A DNA stretch of 64,000 nt from Umbilicaria muhlenbergii. Its lineage: Eukaryota; Ascomycota; Lecanoromycetes; Umbilicariales; Umbilicariaceae. Positions 47,087-57,766 of the stretch are shown here, piece by piece (within the stretch, counting starts at the first letter, position 1; each line of letters opens with the position of its first letter). The stretch covers positions 5,709,818 through 5,773,817 of the forward strand of contig KK106983.1 of the NCBI GenBank assembly GCA_000611775.1, in the 5' to 3' direction. Position numbers and translations under genes: made by a program. Below the pieces are notes generated by a model. That model saw only the letters and a list, made by a program, of their open reading frames with translations, was not told the origin of the DNA and made no database searches.

Positions 47087-48893
47087 CTACAGCATTCGCA
47101 GCTTCACCAGTTGCTGCTTAATCTTGGAGATCCGATCCCGCTCGGCCCGCAGCCCCCCGCCAGAGCCGTAGTCCGTCATGGCCATCTCGACAAACTGCGG
47201 CGACACGTTGGCACTCATAATGCCGCACCCCTCGTCCTCCCTCTTTTTGCTAACGCGATAGCCGTCCGGCAGGCCCAGTGCCAGCTCAATCTCGCCCAAT
47301 ATGTGCGTGCTGATCTGGAGCATGAGTCTGATCTGGAAGTTGCCAAAGCCTTTGAGCGGCACGCCGCCTATCTGTATGCCTGAAAAGATGGGCAGACACT
47401 GGCTGAAGAGGTTGTCGAACTCAATACTCTCACCGCGGCTGTTATCCTCCTGTCGAGCGTGGTCCTGGGGCGCGGCGGCGACATAGTGGACGATTGCGGT
47501 ATAGAGGATGCTGTGCAACTTCCTAAAGCGGGTATAGCAAGCAATCAGCTGGAGGATGGTGGTCATGTCTGCCCGCGGGGACTTCCTTCCGTCATGTATT
47601 GTGGCTGTGTCGCTCGTGCTTGCACTCGAATGGCGGGGCTTGCGCATGGTCTGGAAGCCGTGGAAGGTCTCGCCAAAGCAGAAGTCTGGGCAATCCGAGG
47701 ACGTGGACGTGTCGACACTGTTTGTTGCCACGCTATGGTGAGACTCGATAGCGTCATCGCACAGGTGGAAGCATCTCAGCAGGTCCACGAATGCAGCAGA
47801 ACTCTGCAATACCTTTCCGGCAAACTCGTCGGGTCAATATGAGAGCGTCCCCGATTCGTACATTTGCTGGTGAAGATCACTGCTTGCCTCGAGAAGGGTG
47901 TGTAGGCTCATGCCTAATTCTGAAAGCTGCTGCATGCGGTGGTGCTGCGCTGCATGAAGATTTCCGGCAAGGGGCAGCTTGCCCTTGACTTCACCTTTAC
48001 CAAGGCTAGATTTAGATGTCTTGTCCACGCGGTCTAGGTCCTGTGTTCTCGCCATGTTTGCCCTGTTGAGGGATGGTCAGACGGTTCACAGTAGCAGTTG
48101 AGCCGCTTCGATGCGTGTCGCGAGGAAGAACATCAGACAATGGAGGGCTTTCAAGTCCTAGAAAGCTGTCTGGAAAATCTGTCGCGTTGAGTCCTGATGC
48201 CTTCGAACAGCTCTGGTTGTCCATCGTACTGAGCAAAGGAGTCCGAGGGAAGCTTATGGGTCGGGGTTGATTTATGAAAAGGTCCCGTTGGGTTATCGGC
48301 CTCAAAGGCTCAAACTTCATGAGGTCTGGTGCACTTGAGGTGCCCATCCGACTGTCATCAAAATGAGGGCTAGGCGAGGGGCAAAGCCGTCCCCGTGTAT
48401 GCTGAAAGTGGTTGAGCTGGTCCGGTTGGCCTGGAATTTGGTCATGCATAGAATTTTTATTGAACGGTCTTGCGGACGGTGCAATTGTCAAGGAGGTTCG
48501 CCCCGGATCTGCGGCATGACTTTCTCTATCCACAATAGAGCCTGCAGGGGCATCTCCCGAATGCGCGCCGTATGGATGGTCCAGGAATAGCTCTTCAAAG
48601 TCGCTCAAGCTACTCCCGTTCAACATGTGTTGCAATGACGTTGTTTCGTTTTGCCTCCCACCCCCTTCACCCTGGTATCTTTCCGTTGTCGACAGACGGC
48701 GTGTAGCTTGAGGTCGGCCGACTGGTTTCGACACACCAAAACTACACGTCGCCTTGGCTGCAGCACAGCGTTTACACTTTGCAGATATGCTTGGAATTTC
48801 TTGTATACACCTTAGCTTTTATGCGCGACACCTGTCACTCGCTGCACGCTTGCCTTGGCGTGAGTTGGTTGAGGCGGAGTGGGCAGTGCTCAT
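47087..48893 (-). pseudogene. AflR-like Zn2Cys6 transcription factor, broken by nonsense codons
   Basis: The frame runs from ATG 48893 (STAHSASTNSRQGKRAASD) into a Zn2Cys6 cluster, RCRA-stop-KLRCIQEIPSIS, then KCKRCAAAKATCSFG and VSKPVGRPQ. The TAA at 48819-48821 lies in the same frame, where CAA or CAC/CAT is normal. A 49-nt intron near 48046-48094 restores frame to DLDRVDKTSKSS, and the coding continues (MQQLSELGMSLHTLLEAS) to a second in-frame stop, TGA at 47834-47836, before PDEFAGKVLQSSAAFVDLL. The C-terminal domain (CYTRFRKLHSILYTAIVHY, ending QQLVKLRML) is that of AflR-type regulators. The first stop is a CpA to TpA change. All other cluster Cys are kept. The frame as read could yield only a short N-terminal peptide. 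Confidence 0.82.
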
Positions 48894-50190
48894 GAAAGCG
48901 GATGTGATTTAAGTCTTAAGTCAGGGTACGGTGGAAGCCTACCTTATCGAGTAACGTAACGTAGCTTCATAAGTAGGTCTGGGAAGCTGCCGGAGGATGC
49001 CGACGCGCTGGCCTGGACGGAATCCTTCTTAACAACAATTCTGCAGCATTCAAGCAATCCTCTGTGAGGTAAGCTTACCTTCACATCCTGATGCCTGCGA
49101 TGCTGACGCGCAGGGCCTGAGGGGGTACAAGGATCTTATGATGATTCTTATCTCAGTTACACGGGCTGACAATGGCAGATGGCAGTGGTGGCAATTGAGG
49201 GGAAGGGGTTGGTGGCTTGGAGCGCGATCCATGATGCTGGTTGAAGGATTGCCGTTGCTTGCGGGCCTTGACGGGGTGATGACATCCGAATGAGAGGGGT
49301 CTGTTGCATGTGGAAAATCGTTCGTCCGCCCCGCCCTGCAGCAGCCAATATATGCCCGTAGCAGGCATCATGCCTACATGCGCTCGGCCCGACTATAGGC
49401 GCTCGGTCAATGTAGGCGAGCACCGAGGAAGCCGATATGGGGGGTTATTTAATGTGCCCTGATTTCTACGAAGACTGCTTGCTTCTACACGTTCATTTAT
49501 ATCATTTGGGCGGTATTTAGCTAGATACAATACATCTATTTGGCCTCTATATCGCCCCATTGCAACAGGGTCGCGTCTGATCTAGTGTTATAGTACAGTC
49601 ATGAACTTTTAGTTCTTCGTGAAGCAACCCAGTCATTTTATGAAGCGTCTACTTACTTCATGACGCCGTCGTTGATCCATGAAGTGTAGGAATTAGTCAG
49701 TTCTTAGTAAGCAGTTCGCGTATATATACGGCTGCTCGGCTAGAATTGAACTTTAGTCCCTTTGCAAACCCTCCCGGAACTACGGAAGCACCTGGGTCTT
49801 TAGGAAGCAAACGGGAAGTCTATCACATGACAGATGCTGATTTTTGTGGGCGGAGAATTCCATACGGCGTGACTTCATTCTGCATGCCATACGGGTAGTC
49901 ACCCCCTTCTCACACGGGTAGTAGTGATTGGAAAACGATCTACGCATGTTATTCGCCGCAGTGCTTCTTGCAGTGATGCAGGCTTCGGCGGAAGTGACAG
50001 CCGAAACCTCCTGTTCTGAACGATTCGGTCGGGGAGAATATCTCCGGGTTACTGACTAATCTTGGCAAGGCAAACCAGCTGAATTCGATTCACCTATCTC
50101 ATCTCTCGAAGTCTTCCGGGAGTTACCTTATGTAATTATTGTATCTAGTACAAGCCAAAAATTTGTCTTCCACAAGTTGATCTCTTGAAG
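48894..50190. other. Intergenic, no gene supported
   Basis: Upstream of the regulator and of the lipase-like gene. Short frames at 49050-49423 have no signature. Confidence 0.4.
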
Positions 50191-51839
50191 ATGAAGAAAG
50201 CCTGGGACAAGGCTCGTGGGCGTGACCGTGAGGCTGAAGCTTCGGCAAGTAGAAGCACCACTGCCTCGACTATAGTAGGCGGCATTGGAATGTGCGTTCT
50301 TCTGGAAGGAAAAGGCAATGACAATCCAGTAGTTGAGTGAGGATGATCCTGGATTCTGGATATCTCTATAACTAACTTAATCGGTACAGCATTGTGTTTG
50401 TTCACGGCCTAACTGGTGACCGTATATCTACGTGGACTGATGATACGACGGGCGTGCTTTGGCCTAGAGATCTATTGGGGAAAGACATTCCTGAAGCACG
50501 CATTATGACTTTTGGTTACGATGCAGATGTTGTCGGCCTGTGGAGTCCAGCATCAGCGAACGGCGTCAGCAATCATGCAAGGGATCTCCTCGGCGCCGTG
50601 TCGCACAAGAGAGCTGACAAGGACATGGTAAGGTTATCTAATTACTCTGAAAGCTCTGATTTTAACAATATAGGCAGGCTCAGCGCAAGGTTGTTTTCAT
50701 CTGTCACAGCATTGGTGGGCTCGTCATCGAAGAGGCGTTGAATTTATCTCGAGTTGATGCCGATGAGCACATCCGCCAGATCTCACAGTGTACAATCGCT
50801 GTCGCTTTTATCGGGACTCCTCATCACGGTGCAGATTTGGCGGCCTGGGCGTTGCTCGGAATACATTTTGTCAACCTTGTTCGTCAGGCAAACAAAGAGA
50901 TAGTCGCCGTTTTACGACCCGGCTCTGAAATGCTTGCAAGCATCCAGAATCGTTTTCAGAATTCCCTCCGAATTGCTCCAATCCAAATAACTTGCTTCCT
51001 CGAGGATCTACCCTATCCAGGAGTAGGCTTGGTTGTCATGGTCCTAGCGAACATCCTGTACTATTTACTGACGATGAATAGATTGTCCTCAACATTCCGC
51101 AATCCTTCCCGCGTATGCAAATTATAGTATACATGGCAATCATACAGTATGTAATTCAATCTCTCTTCCTGAACCTCATTGGTGCTTTGTGGGCTATTGC
51201 TTTTTGCTAATGATTTCGACCATAAAGCAAATCACTCGTTTCACCACACAACAAGATCAGGGCTATGAGGCCATCCTCGGAGAGTTGAAGAGATGGGTCC
51301 ACCCACTTCGAGCGCGTCCTGTAAGGCCTCCGAGCCCTACACTCCCACTTTTGCTTGTCGCTGCAGCTTCACCCAACATCGAAGACCTCGAGCGTGTACT
51401 TCGTATAGTTCCAGATGTCAATACAACAGAGGATGGTCCGCTTCAGCGGAATGCTCTTCACATGGCTGCAATATTCAACCAGCCCAGAAACATACCGCTT
51501 TTGCTGCGGGCTGGCGTCAATCTACGTGCATTAACGAGTCAAGGGTTTAGTCCACTCTTCGCTGCATGCATGCTCGGCAATGCGGAAGTGGTCGAGGTCC
51601 TCCTGGAGGTGAGTAATGAGGACCCAAATGCGAGGGATCCCCGCCAAAACACTCCTTTGCATGCAGCAGCCGTCAACGGCCGAGTAAACGTAACACGTGT
51701 GCTACTAGAGCACGGTGCGGATCCTTTTGCGACTCAGCCTGACGGGTGGACACCCTTGAACGTCGCCGTGGCCAAAAATCACGCTGAGATCACCCAGATA
51801 CTGGATAGAGCTATGGTAAATCATCAATTCAGAACTTAA
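50191..51839 (+). CDS. Lipase-like (SesB-type) plus ankyrin-repeat protein
   Basis: Starts MKKAWDKARGRDREAEAS. An intron (about 50298-50391) joins to IVFVHGLTGDRISTW, a second (about 50628-50684) to KVVFICHSIGGLVIEEAL. This gives the alpha/beta-hydrolase HG and the nucleophile motif CHSIGG, as in DUF676/SesB-type domains; AFIGTPHHGADLAAW follows. After GVGLVV the coding resumes as PQHSAILPAYANYSIHGNHT, then by a further intron TRFTTQQDQGYEAILGELKRW, the usual end of this domain. Three or four ankyrin repeats follow (NALHMAAIFNQPRNIPLLL, TPLHAAAVNGRVNVTRVLL, TPLNVAVAKNHAEITQIL). The junction around 51035-51085 is off by one base with any GT-AG pair I tried. In fungi such domains sit in front of NLR NTPases; here none is present. 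Confidence 0.72.
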
Positions 51840-52199
51840 GTTTGTTTCCGTCCGTTCCTGTTGACTTTCTATTATTTATTATTGTGACATGTTGGTGTGT
51901 CTAGCTAGTAAGGACGGAGAGGACGATATTTCCTGAATTGACGTCATTTGACTCAGTCAGCACAAGTAAAAGATAAAGAGAATAAAAAATATGAAGATCA
52001 TAAATTGCGAGATTGAATGAAGTGAACATCAGTTATATTTTATCCAGCAAGGCAAGTTTAACTGTTTGAATAAATATATGAAACTCATATATATACCGGG
52101 GACGAATCCGCTCATGAAGCTGAGCATCAGAGAGCTCCGGAGGTTCACCTCATCACTGTGGAGGATAGCCCACGCGCATCAACACACGCCGGCAAGCAG
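51840..52199. other. AT-rich spacer
   Basis: AT-rich 3' flank of the lipase-like gene; nothing else seen. Confidence 0.45.
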
Positions 52200-53580
52200 G
52201 AGGGCGGCGTGGCTTTATTTCAAAAACAAAAAACGCTGGAATGGGACGGACGCGGTCACTCCTGGGCTAGAAGATCGCCTTGGCAAACTTGACGTTGAGA
52301 GATTGAACCGCTGCCCGCAATCGGCGTTCGTGAAGTGTAGAACCGAAATCAGATCATGCGTCCACCGTTCTAAAGTAGTCGGATTCGTAATGGCCATTCG
52401 CGCTAGCTTTAGTAAGGTCACATAATTGCAAACTAAGCTGCACCAAGGACTCCTTTTGCTGACGCACCGTCGAGCGTTCCTGTCCAAGGGTTTGCAGACC
52501 TAGCAATGTCTCTTCATAAACTTGATCTAGCTCTTCACGCAGCTTGAGAATCTCATATTTGATATGTCCGAAGAGAAAGTCACTCAAGCGGACCCTGAGC
52601 GACTCGATGCTAAGCATGTCAGGCGGTATATTCTGCTAATTGCCTTTGCTGAAAAAGGCTTTCTCTGACTGATTCTGCTGATCAAAGCTGTCGTGGCGTT
52701 CAGGACATGTCATCCTAGCGTGAAGAAGATGTCTTCGTTTCTCGCGAGGTTGATGAATGCAGTTTCGTTCCCTGAGTTTGGATAAAGGTTATCTGGTTTG
52801 GTTATGATCCCCAGCGTTCTGCTCCCTTTCTTAACAAACTCTCTGGCCCGTTTTAAGATGATTTGATTCGCATAGTCGTTCTTGGCTGAAACAATCGCCA
52901 GGATGATGGTGCGTGGGTTGGAGATGTATCCTTCGACTAAGTCCCAGACTAATTGAACGTCATCACTGCTTTGGGTCTTGTTTTCCGAATGGATCAGCCC
53001 GGGAAGGTCGATCAAGGTTAACTGTGGTCGGTCGGGTCTGGGTATACCTAATCCTATAAAAATATCCTTAGTTATATAACAAAAAAAGATAGAAAAAACA
53101 GCTATCGCAATGCTTAAAATGTCTCTGGAGAAAGCTTTTCTGTTTGATCTGTGGCTTCTTCAATACCCATAAGTTGTGTCGCCTTATCAATGAGATCAGG
53201 GATTTCGCGGAAGTCTGAGATAAACTCTCTGAATCGCAGTAATCGCGCCAGTTCGGCTTGCTCCTGTTTCGATCTTGTCTTTTCGAGAATGATTCAGGTC
53301 TTGATAGAGGAAGTTGGCGCCCTGCGCAGGACTATCTCTTGGGAAGTGGAATCTCTGTTATCGCCTCCAGGACCGAGCTCTTTCCTGATGACTATTCACC
53401 GCAGACAGCCAGTTGCGGCAGAGAGACGATCCCTTCGGGTCCACACTGTCGAAGTGAATCAACAATATTGAGGACCTGCCACTGCTCATCACTTTGAAGG
53501 CTGTCAAGAGATGACGTTGAAATAGGAATGTAGCGGCATGCTGGCGGAATGACTTTGGACAGTAGGAAAGGCCTCATTCA
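52200..53580 (-). pseudogene. Dynamin-like GTPase, decayed
   Basis: Pieces of one dynamin-superfamily protein occur in order on the minus strand. DSLQSDEQWQVLNIVDSLRQ leads to the P-loop CGE-stop-SSGKSSVLEAIT (TAG at 53392-53394 in place of CAG). Then comes IPDLIDKATQLMGIEEAT, the G3 box (IDLPGLIHSENKTQ) near 53010 and G4 (ITKPDNLYPNSGNE). Then FTLG-stop-HVL (TGA at 52710-52712 for TGG), FFSKGN-stop-QNIPPDMLSIESLRVRL (TAG at 52636-52638 for TGG), stalk residues to NGHYESDYFRTVDA, a stop (52354) and LRAAVQSLNVKFAKAIF. Frameshifts and an AT-rich stretch near 53050-53110 separate the G2-G3 part. The stops fit C-to-T and G-to-A change. Intact relatives act in membrane fission or Mx-like roles. 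Confidence 0.85.
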
Positions 53581-54096
53581 GTACAGAGCATCTATGATTG
53601 ATCGAGTGAGACCAAAGACTTCAGATGGATTCAGCTTCAGGTAGAGGATGGTAAATGCGAATGAATCTTAGAGTATATTTAAGGAACACACTACCTTACA
53701 GCTTGACGCACATTATTGCAGCCCAACTATTCATGTAAATGAGTTTTCATTTTCAAGTATTGCAGCAGAGCTGTGCTTTGTTAAGAATCACGTTGAGCGA
53801 CGTTCAACACGAGGCATTCCATGGGGAAGCTCATAATCTTTGTCCACTCACCGCTCTTCAAATCCATCTCTTGAGGTCAAGGGTGTTTCCGGGGGCGCAC
53901 TTGTGAAATAAGCAAACGATCAGCGAATGGATAGGCGAAAGCAACAAACACGTGCATTGCATTTATTTCGCGTGGCACAGTATCTTATAATCGTGCTTCG
54001 TCTTATGCCAATCTCCCAACTTTCCACCTGTCTCATTCCTCTACAGGCTAGAGGATAATACATGTGGTGTCGCTTCCAACATCCTAGTTCCTGAAA
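53581..54096. other. Spacer between divergent genes
   Basis: Promoter region of the coiled-coil gene and upstream flank of the dynamin pseudogene. Confidence 0.45.
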
Positions 54097-55292
54097 ATGG
54101 CCTATTCATCAGCGGACAGGCGGCGGGTCTTCCTCGCCTACCGTACTGTATTTACTGGTCCCCACGCTCATATTCGGAAATCTAAAAAGGTTCGAGAGGT
54201 CATCGAGCAGCACAGAGGGTCCTTCAAAACATTGATCCGTGACTTCGGGTTCGATAAGGTCGCCGAGATTATCAAGACCCTCTTAGATCAGCGCGTCTTT
54301 GAGTCTGAATTAAAGGCAAAGATCGCATTCCCGGAGCTCTTCCAAACCTCACCAGCCCGCGATGTTCAACGTAACGCGTCAGAAAATGATGCTGCGCGGT
54401 CCATAGCAGAAGCTTTAGAAGAAGTGACGTCTGGAAGTGAACGTGGAGGACTTGGCGATGATCACGAGGATGAAAATATTCCAGAGAGCATGTTACCCTA
54501 TGTACTGCACATAACAACCAGAGAGGATCCTGACTATCTAAACAAGCATCAGAACCCGCTGCAAAGATAGCTCCGTCCTTATATCCCTCCTACCTTCCGT
54601 ATAAGGTTCAACATCTTATCCTTACAACAGCTCAGCGTCAGCTTGAGGAGTGCTGTTTCGACTTTGCAGCCAAATGGTTACCATCGCTATTGGAAGAGCA
54701 TAAATGGGACTGTGCTGAGGCGGTTGAGTTGACAAAGTGGACAAGGACTTTGGCTAAGCGCTGCGATAAACTGCCTGCTTCTGCAATAGACCACGACTCC
54801 GAGCCGCCCCTGAAGGAAGTCTTCTTCTCCACAAATGTGCTTCGACACACGGCCGTACATCGGCTTTCAACAACCGCACGAGGGATACACAAAATGATCC
54901 TGTCTGCGTCACAGCTTGCACAGACTCTCGGCGATCTTTCAAGGGCTACAGAGTTAGAAAACCTACACCTCGAGATTGGAAGTCGAATCAGGGATATGGA
55001 ACTTAACAAGAACTTCTTGGAGAATAGGCTTGATGAACAGCTTCAGGCCATTTCCGAGCAGCGTGCAGAGCTTGATAGGAAAGAGAAAGAGGCTATAGCA
55101 ACAATATTACAAGAGGATCAGGAGAACAAGCTGCTTATAGGATCATTCCTAGAAGATACAGTCAAGACCACCTTTGGACAACCTGACAAGATCGGACCCG
55201 TAGAGTCAACAAACATGGTCAATGATGCACATGAGAGCGATGGGAACGATGGAGACGGACATGAGAACGTTGTGGAGCGTGGACTTAACTGA
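54097..55292 (+). CDS. Coiled-coil hypothetical protein
   Basis: Two exons, 54097 to about 54502 and about 54568-55292, joined by a 65-nt intron that has a CTGAC branch site, give about 376 aa. The first exon (MAYSSADRRRVFLAYRTVFT, then FKTLIRDFGFDKVAEIIKTL) is helical. The second starts IAPSLYPSYLPYKVQHLIL and continues RQLEECCFDFAAKWLPSLL. A clear coiled coil follows (NKNFLENRLDEQLQAISEQR) and an acidic Gly/Asp/His tail. No known domain. If the intron is not spliced the first frame ends at 54570 after 157 aa. The stop codon lies in the first unit of a 22-bp tandem repeat. It is divergent from the dynamin pseudogene. Confidence 0.6.
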
Positions 55293-55344
55293 CATGAGTC
55301 GTGAACTTAACTGACATGAGTCGTGAACTTAATTGACATAAGTG
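55279..55344. repeat. 22-bp tandem repeat, three copies
   Basis: The unit GTGAACTTAACTGACATGAG plus TC is present at 55279, 55301 and 55323, with few differences in the first and last copies. The TGA of the coiled-coil gene is in the first copy. Confidence 0.92.
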
Positions 55345-55776
55345 CTGGCAAATCAACACATCATTTATTTCACTGGGGTAATTGGTTTGACTATGAGGAG
55401 TTTTTTTCTTCATACGTTATGTATTTAAGTGAGCCAACGTCTAAGGAGCGATCCAATCCTCCATCCCTAGTGCAACCGTGACAAATTAGCTACAGCGCTG
55501 ATTCAATTACAGACGTGATCAATGAATCGACGCCGATCCTTCCGATTGACTTAATCGGCAAGTCTTACATTTGAATCCGGTCGATTGCCAACACTGTGAA
55601 GGAGCCCGATTCGCAGATCTTTGTTCAAACGACTGGAGTAATGGCGTACTCGGGATGGCGCTCCGATTGGGTCGTCATAGTATGCTGCCATGCCGACTCA
55701 ACAAGCATCACCAGCTTTGTTGCATTGCACTCCCTCTGTGCCTCCGCAGCTTGGCTTTGCTTTACCTTTGTTCGAG
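55345..55776. other. Intergenic, nothing supported
   Basis: Spacer upstream of the acyltransferase remnant. Confidence 0.45.
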
Positions 55777-57128
55777 ATGCCGTGGTCAGAGATCAGCCCC
55801 GGGCATTATCAACGGCCTATTGGGGAAAATGAGGCTTTCATTAAGATGATCGGCGATGGCGGGAATGCTCACGGCCGTGAGAACTGGTCTATCACTTCTC
55901 TTGCTTCTTTCAAGCCGACCGGCTCGCTGGCAAATAAAGACTTGTCTCATACGTTCCGTCAAGCGTGGAAGGCGCTGCGTTTCGAGCATTCTAGTATTGC
56001 CTCCGCGGCTAATGGAGACTCGCTGGATTATACCATTCCTGACGCTGCAGACCTGGAACAGTGGGCAGACGAGACTTTCTTCGTCGTCGGCAGCGATGCT
56101 AGCCCCGGTGAGCTGATTGCTCACTTCAAGCCTAATCGCTACGTTACTGTGCACTATTTGCCCCGGAGCCGTCATATCATCCTGCTGACTTCTCCCACTG
56201 GCGTACCGACGGTATTGGCGCGCTGCAGCTTCTCAACGCCTTCTTCAACACTGCCGCCTCACTTCCGGACCGCTATCTGGCTCACTTGGCATGGGGACAG
56301 GAGCACTGCAGACTTGTGCCCAGCGTCGAAGAGGCCTTGAACGTGCCCACAACAGCCACGCCCGAGAGCGTCGAAGCGGCAAGCCAGTGCATCGCCACAC
56401 TTGCGTACGCCAAGGATCCCCTGGGTACGCCGTACCGGGGCGACACAGACACCCTGCCCGCAGGCACTCGAAGCGCACACCTCCGCCTCTCAGAGCATAC
56501 AACCAACTCCATCCTTGCCGCCTGCAAGCATCGCAACATCCGTCTCACCGCCGCCGTCGCTGCCACCGACGACCTCATCGCGCCCGCAGCGTCGAACCGC
56601 ACCCACACACACCAGCACCCTGCACACACCAGCACCCTGCGCACCAACCTGCGACCCTACCTGCCCGAGCCGTACAGCACGCCTGCCTACGCCGCCGGTT
56701 TGCACACGGGCGGCGTCGTGGTCAAAGTGCCCGCGTCGCAGTCTTGGATCGGGAAACGCACGGCTGTACGACGGCGAGTATGCGCGGGGCGTGACGGAGG
56801 GGTTTTGGCGGGCGCGCAGGCAGTATGCGCGCGTTTTTTGTTAAGGACTTGTTGCGGAAGAAGGCTGCGGTTGATCCGCCGGCTAGTGGGATTGATATTT
56901 CGAGCGTGGGGGATGCGGATGCGGATTTGCTCGTGGATGCGGTTCATGAGGGCGAAGGGTGGGGTGGAGACGCTGACGAGGCGTGTTAATTGCTTTGTGT
57001 GGAGTTTTAGAGGCCGGGTTGAGTTTCATCTGGTGTATACTGAGGGGTTTTATGGGGCTGGGGCTATGCAGGCGGTGCTGCGCACGCTGGAGGGGGTCTT
57101 GGGGGGGGAACTTCTTCGGTGGGACTAG
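55777..57128 (+). pseudogene. Acyltransferase of the HxxxD (condensation/acetyltransferase) type, frameshifted
   Basis: From ATG 55777 the frame reads MPWSEISPGHYQRPIGENE, a start seen in fungal condensation-like acyltransferases, and runs to IILLTS. At about 56188-56195 the frame shifts by two bases; the next frame gives the active-site motif HWRTDGIGALQLL (HxxxDG) and continues through WGQEHCRLVPSVEEALNVP to GGVVVKVPASQSW. A second shift follows near 56745-56755 (ARLYDGEYARGVTEGFWRAR in another frame) and a third before KDLLRKKAAVDPP. The end, FRGRVEFHLVYTEGFY, is the usual C-terminal strand. With three shifts no full enzyme can be made as read. A metabolite-modifying role is likely for the ancestor, given the monooxygenase and reductase nearby. 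Confidence 0.78.
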
Positions 57129-57766
57129 GGAGCTGGATAAGACTCGGACAATGTTTCTCTCTTGATCAGTGATGTGGTATAGTAAGACCGTGATCAAACC
57201 TGCTGTGATGATTGATATAAATCTCGAGGGTCGGGCAATGAGAGTGGTGCTGTGACACCATAATCATGGTCAGAAGAACATGAGGTGCTGTCTTTATTTG
57301 ATGTGAGCGCCGCACTGATGCGCCCTGGACGTGTGAAATCGGCACAGCGTTACATGTCCATCAAGTGACAGCGAGGTGTCTTTCGCTTTCGGTGTCTTGT
57401 TTGTTTCTTTGCATCTTGAAGTTACGCACAATCATGACGCAGTCACTTCCATTCTCAGATTCATTTGAAACGTTCTTCAGAGCATTCACACGTGCATATG
57501 CTGAAGGTGTATCTGATACAGAACGACGAGACCTTTTTAGGCAATCACGGAGGTCAAGTATAGTATATGAGATCACTGACAAGGCTGCACCATGTCAGTA
57601 AGAAGCATTATGCGAGACTGTTGAATGCAGAGAATGTTCTAGTTGTTATGCTCCACACAAAGCCAGTGTTTGCAAATTCGTAAACTTTTCGTGATAACCA
57701 ATATAACCAGTGGTACGAACCTCCAATGCCATTCATCATCGTGAACCCGCATCGTCCACCACATTC
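57129..57766. other. Intergenic, one short frame
   Basis: A plus frame from ATG 57434 (55 aa, MTQSLPFSDSFETFFRAFTR) has protein-like composition but no support. Nothing else seen. Confidence 0.4.

Noticed and set aside
52066-52425. Plus-strand 119-codon frame
   Set aside because: Its right half is antisense to the dynamin stalk remnant; no signature.
57434-57601. 55-codon frame MTQSLPFSDSFETFFRAFTR...
   Set aside because: Composition is protein-like, but it is short, isolated and has no recognisable relative, so it is noted only in the intergenic entry.
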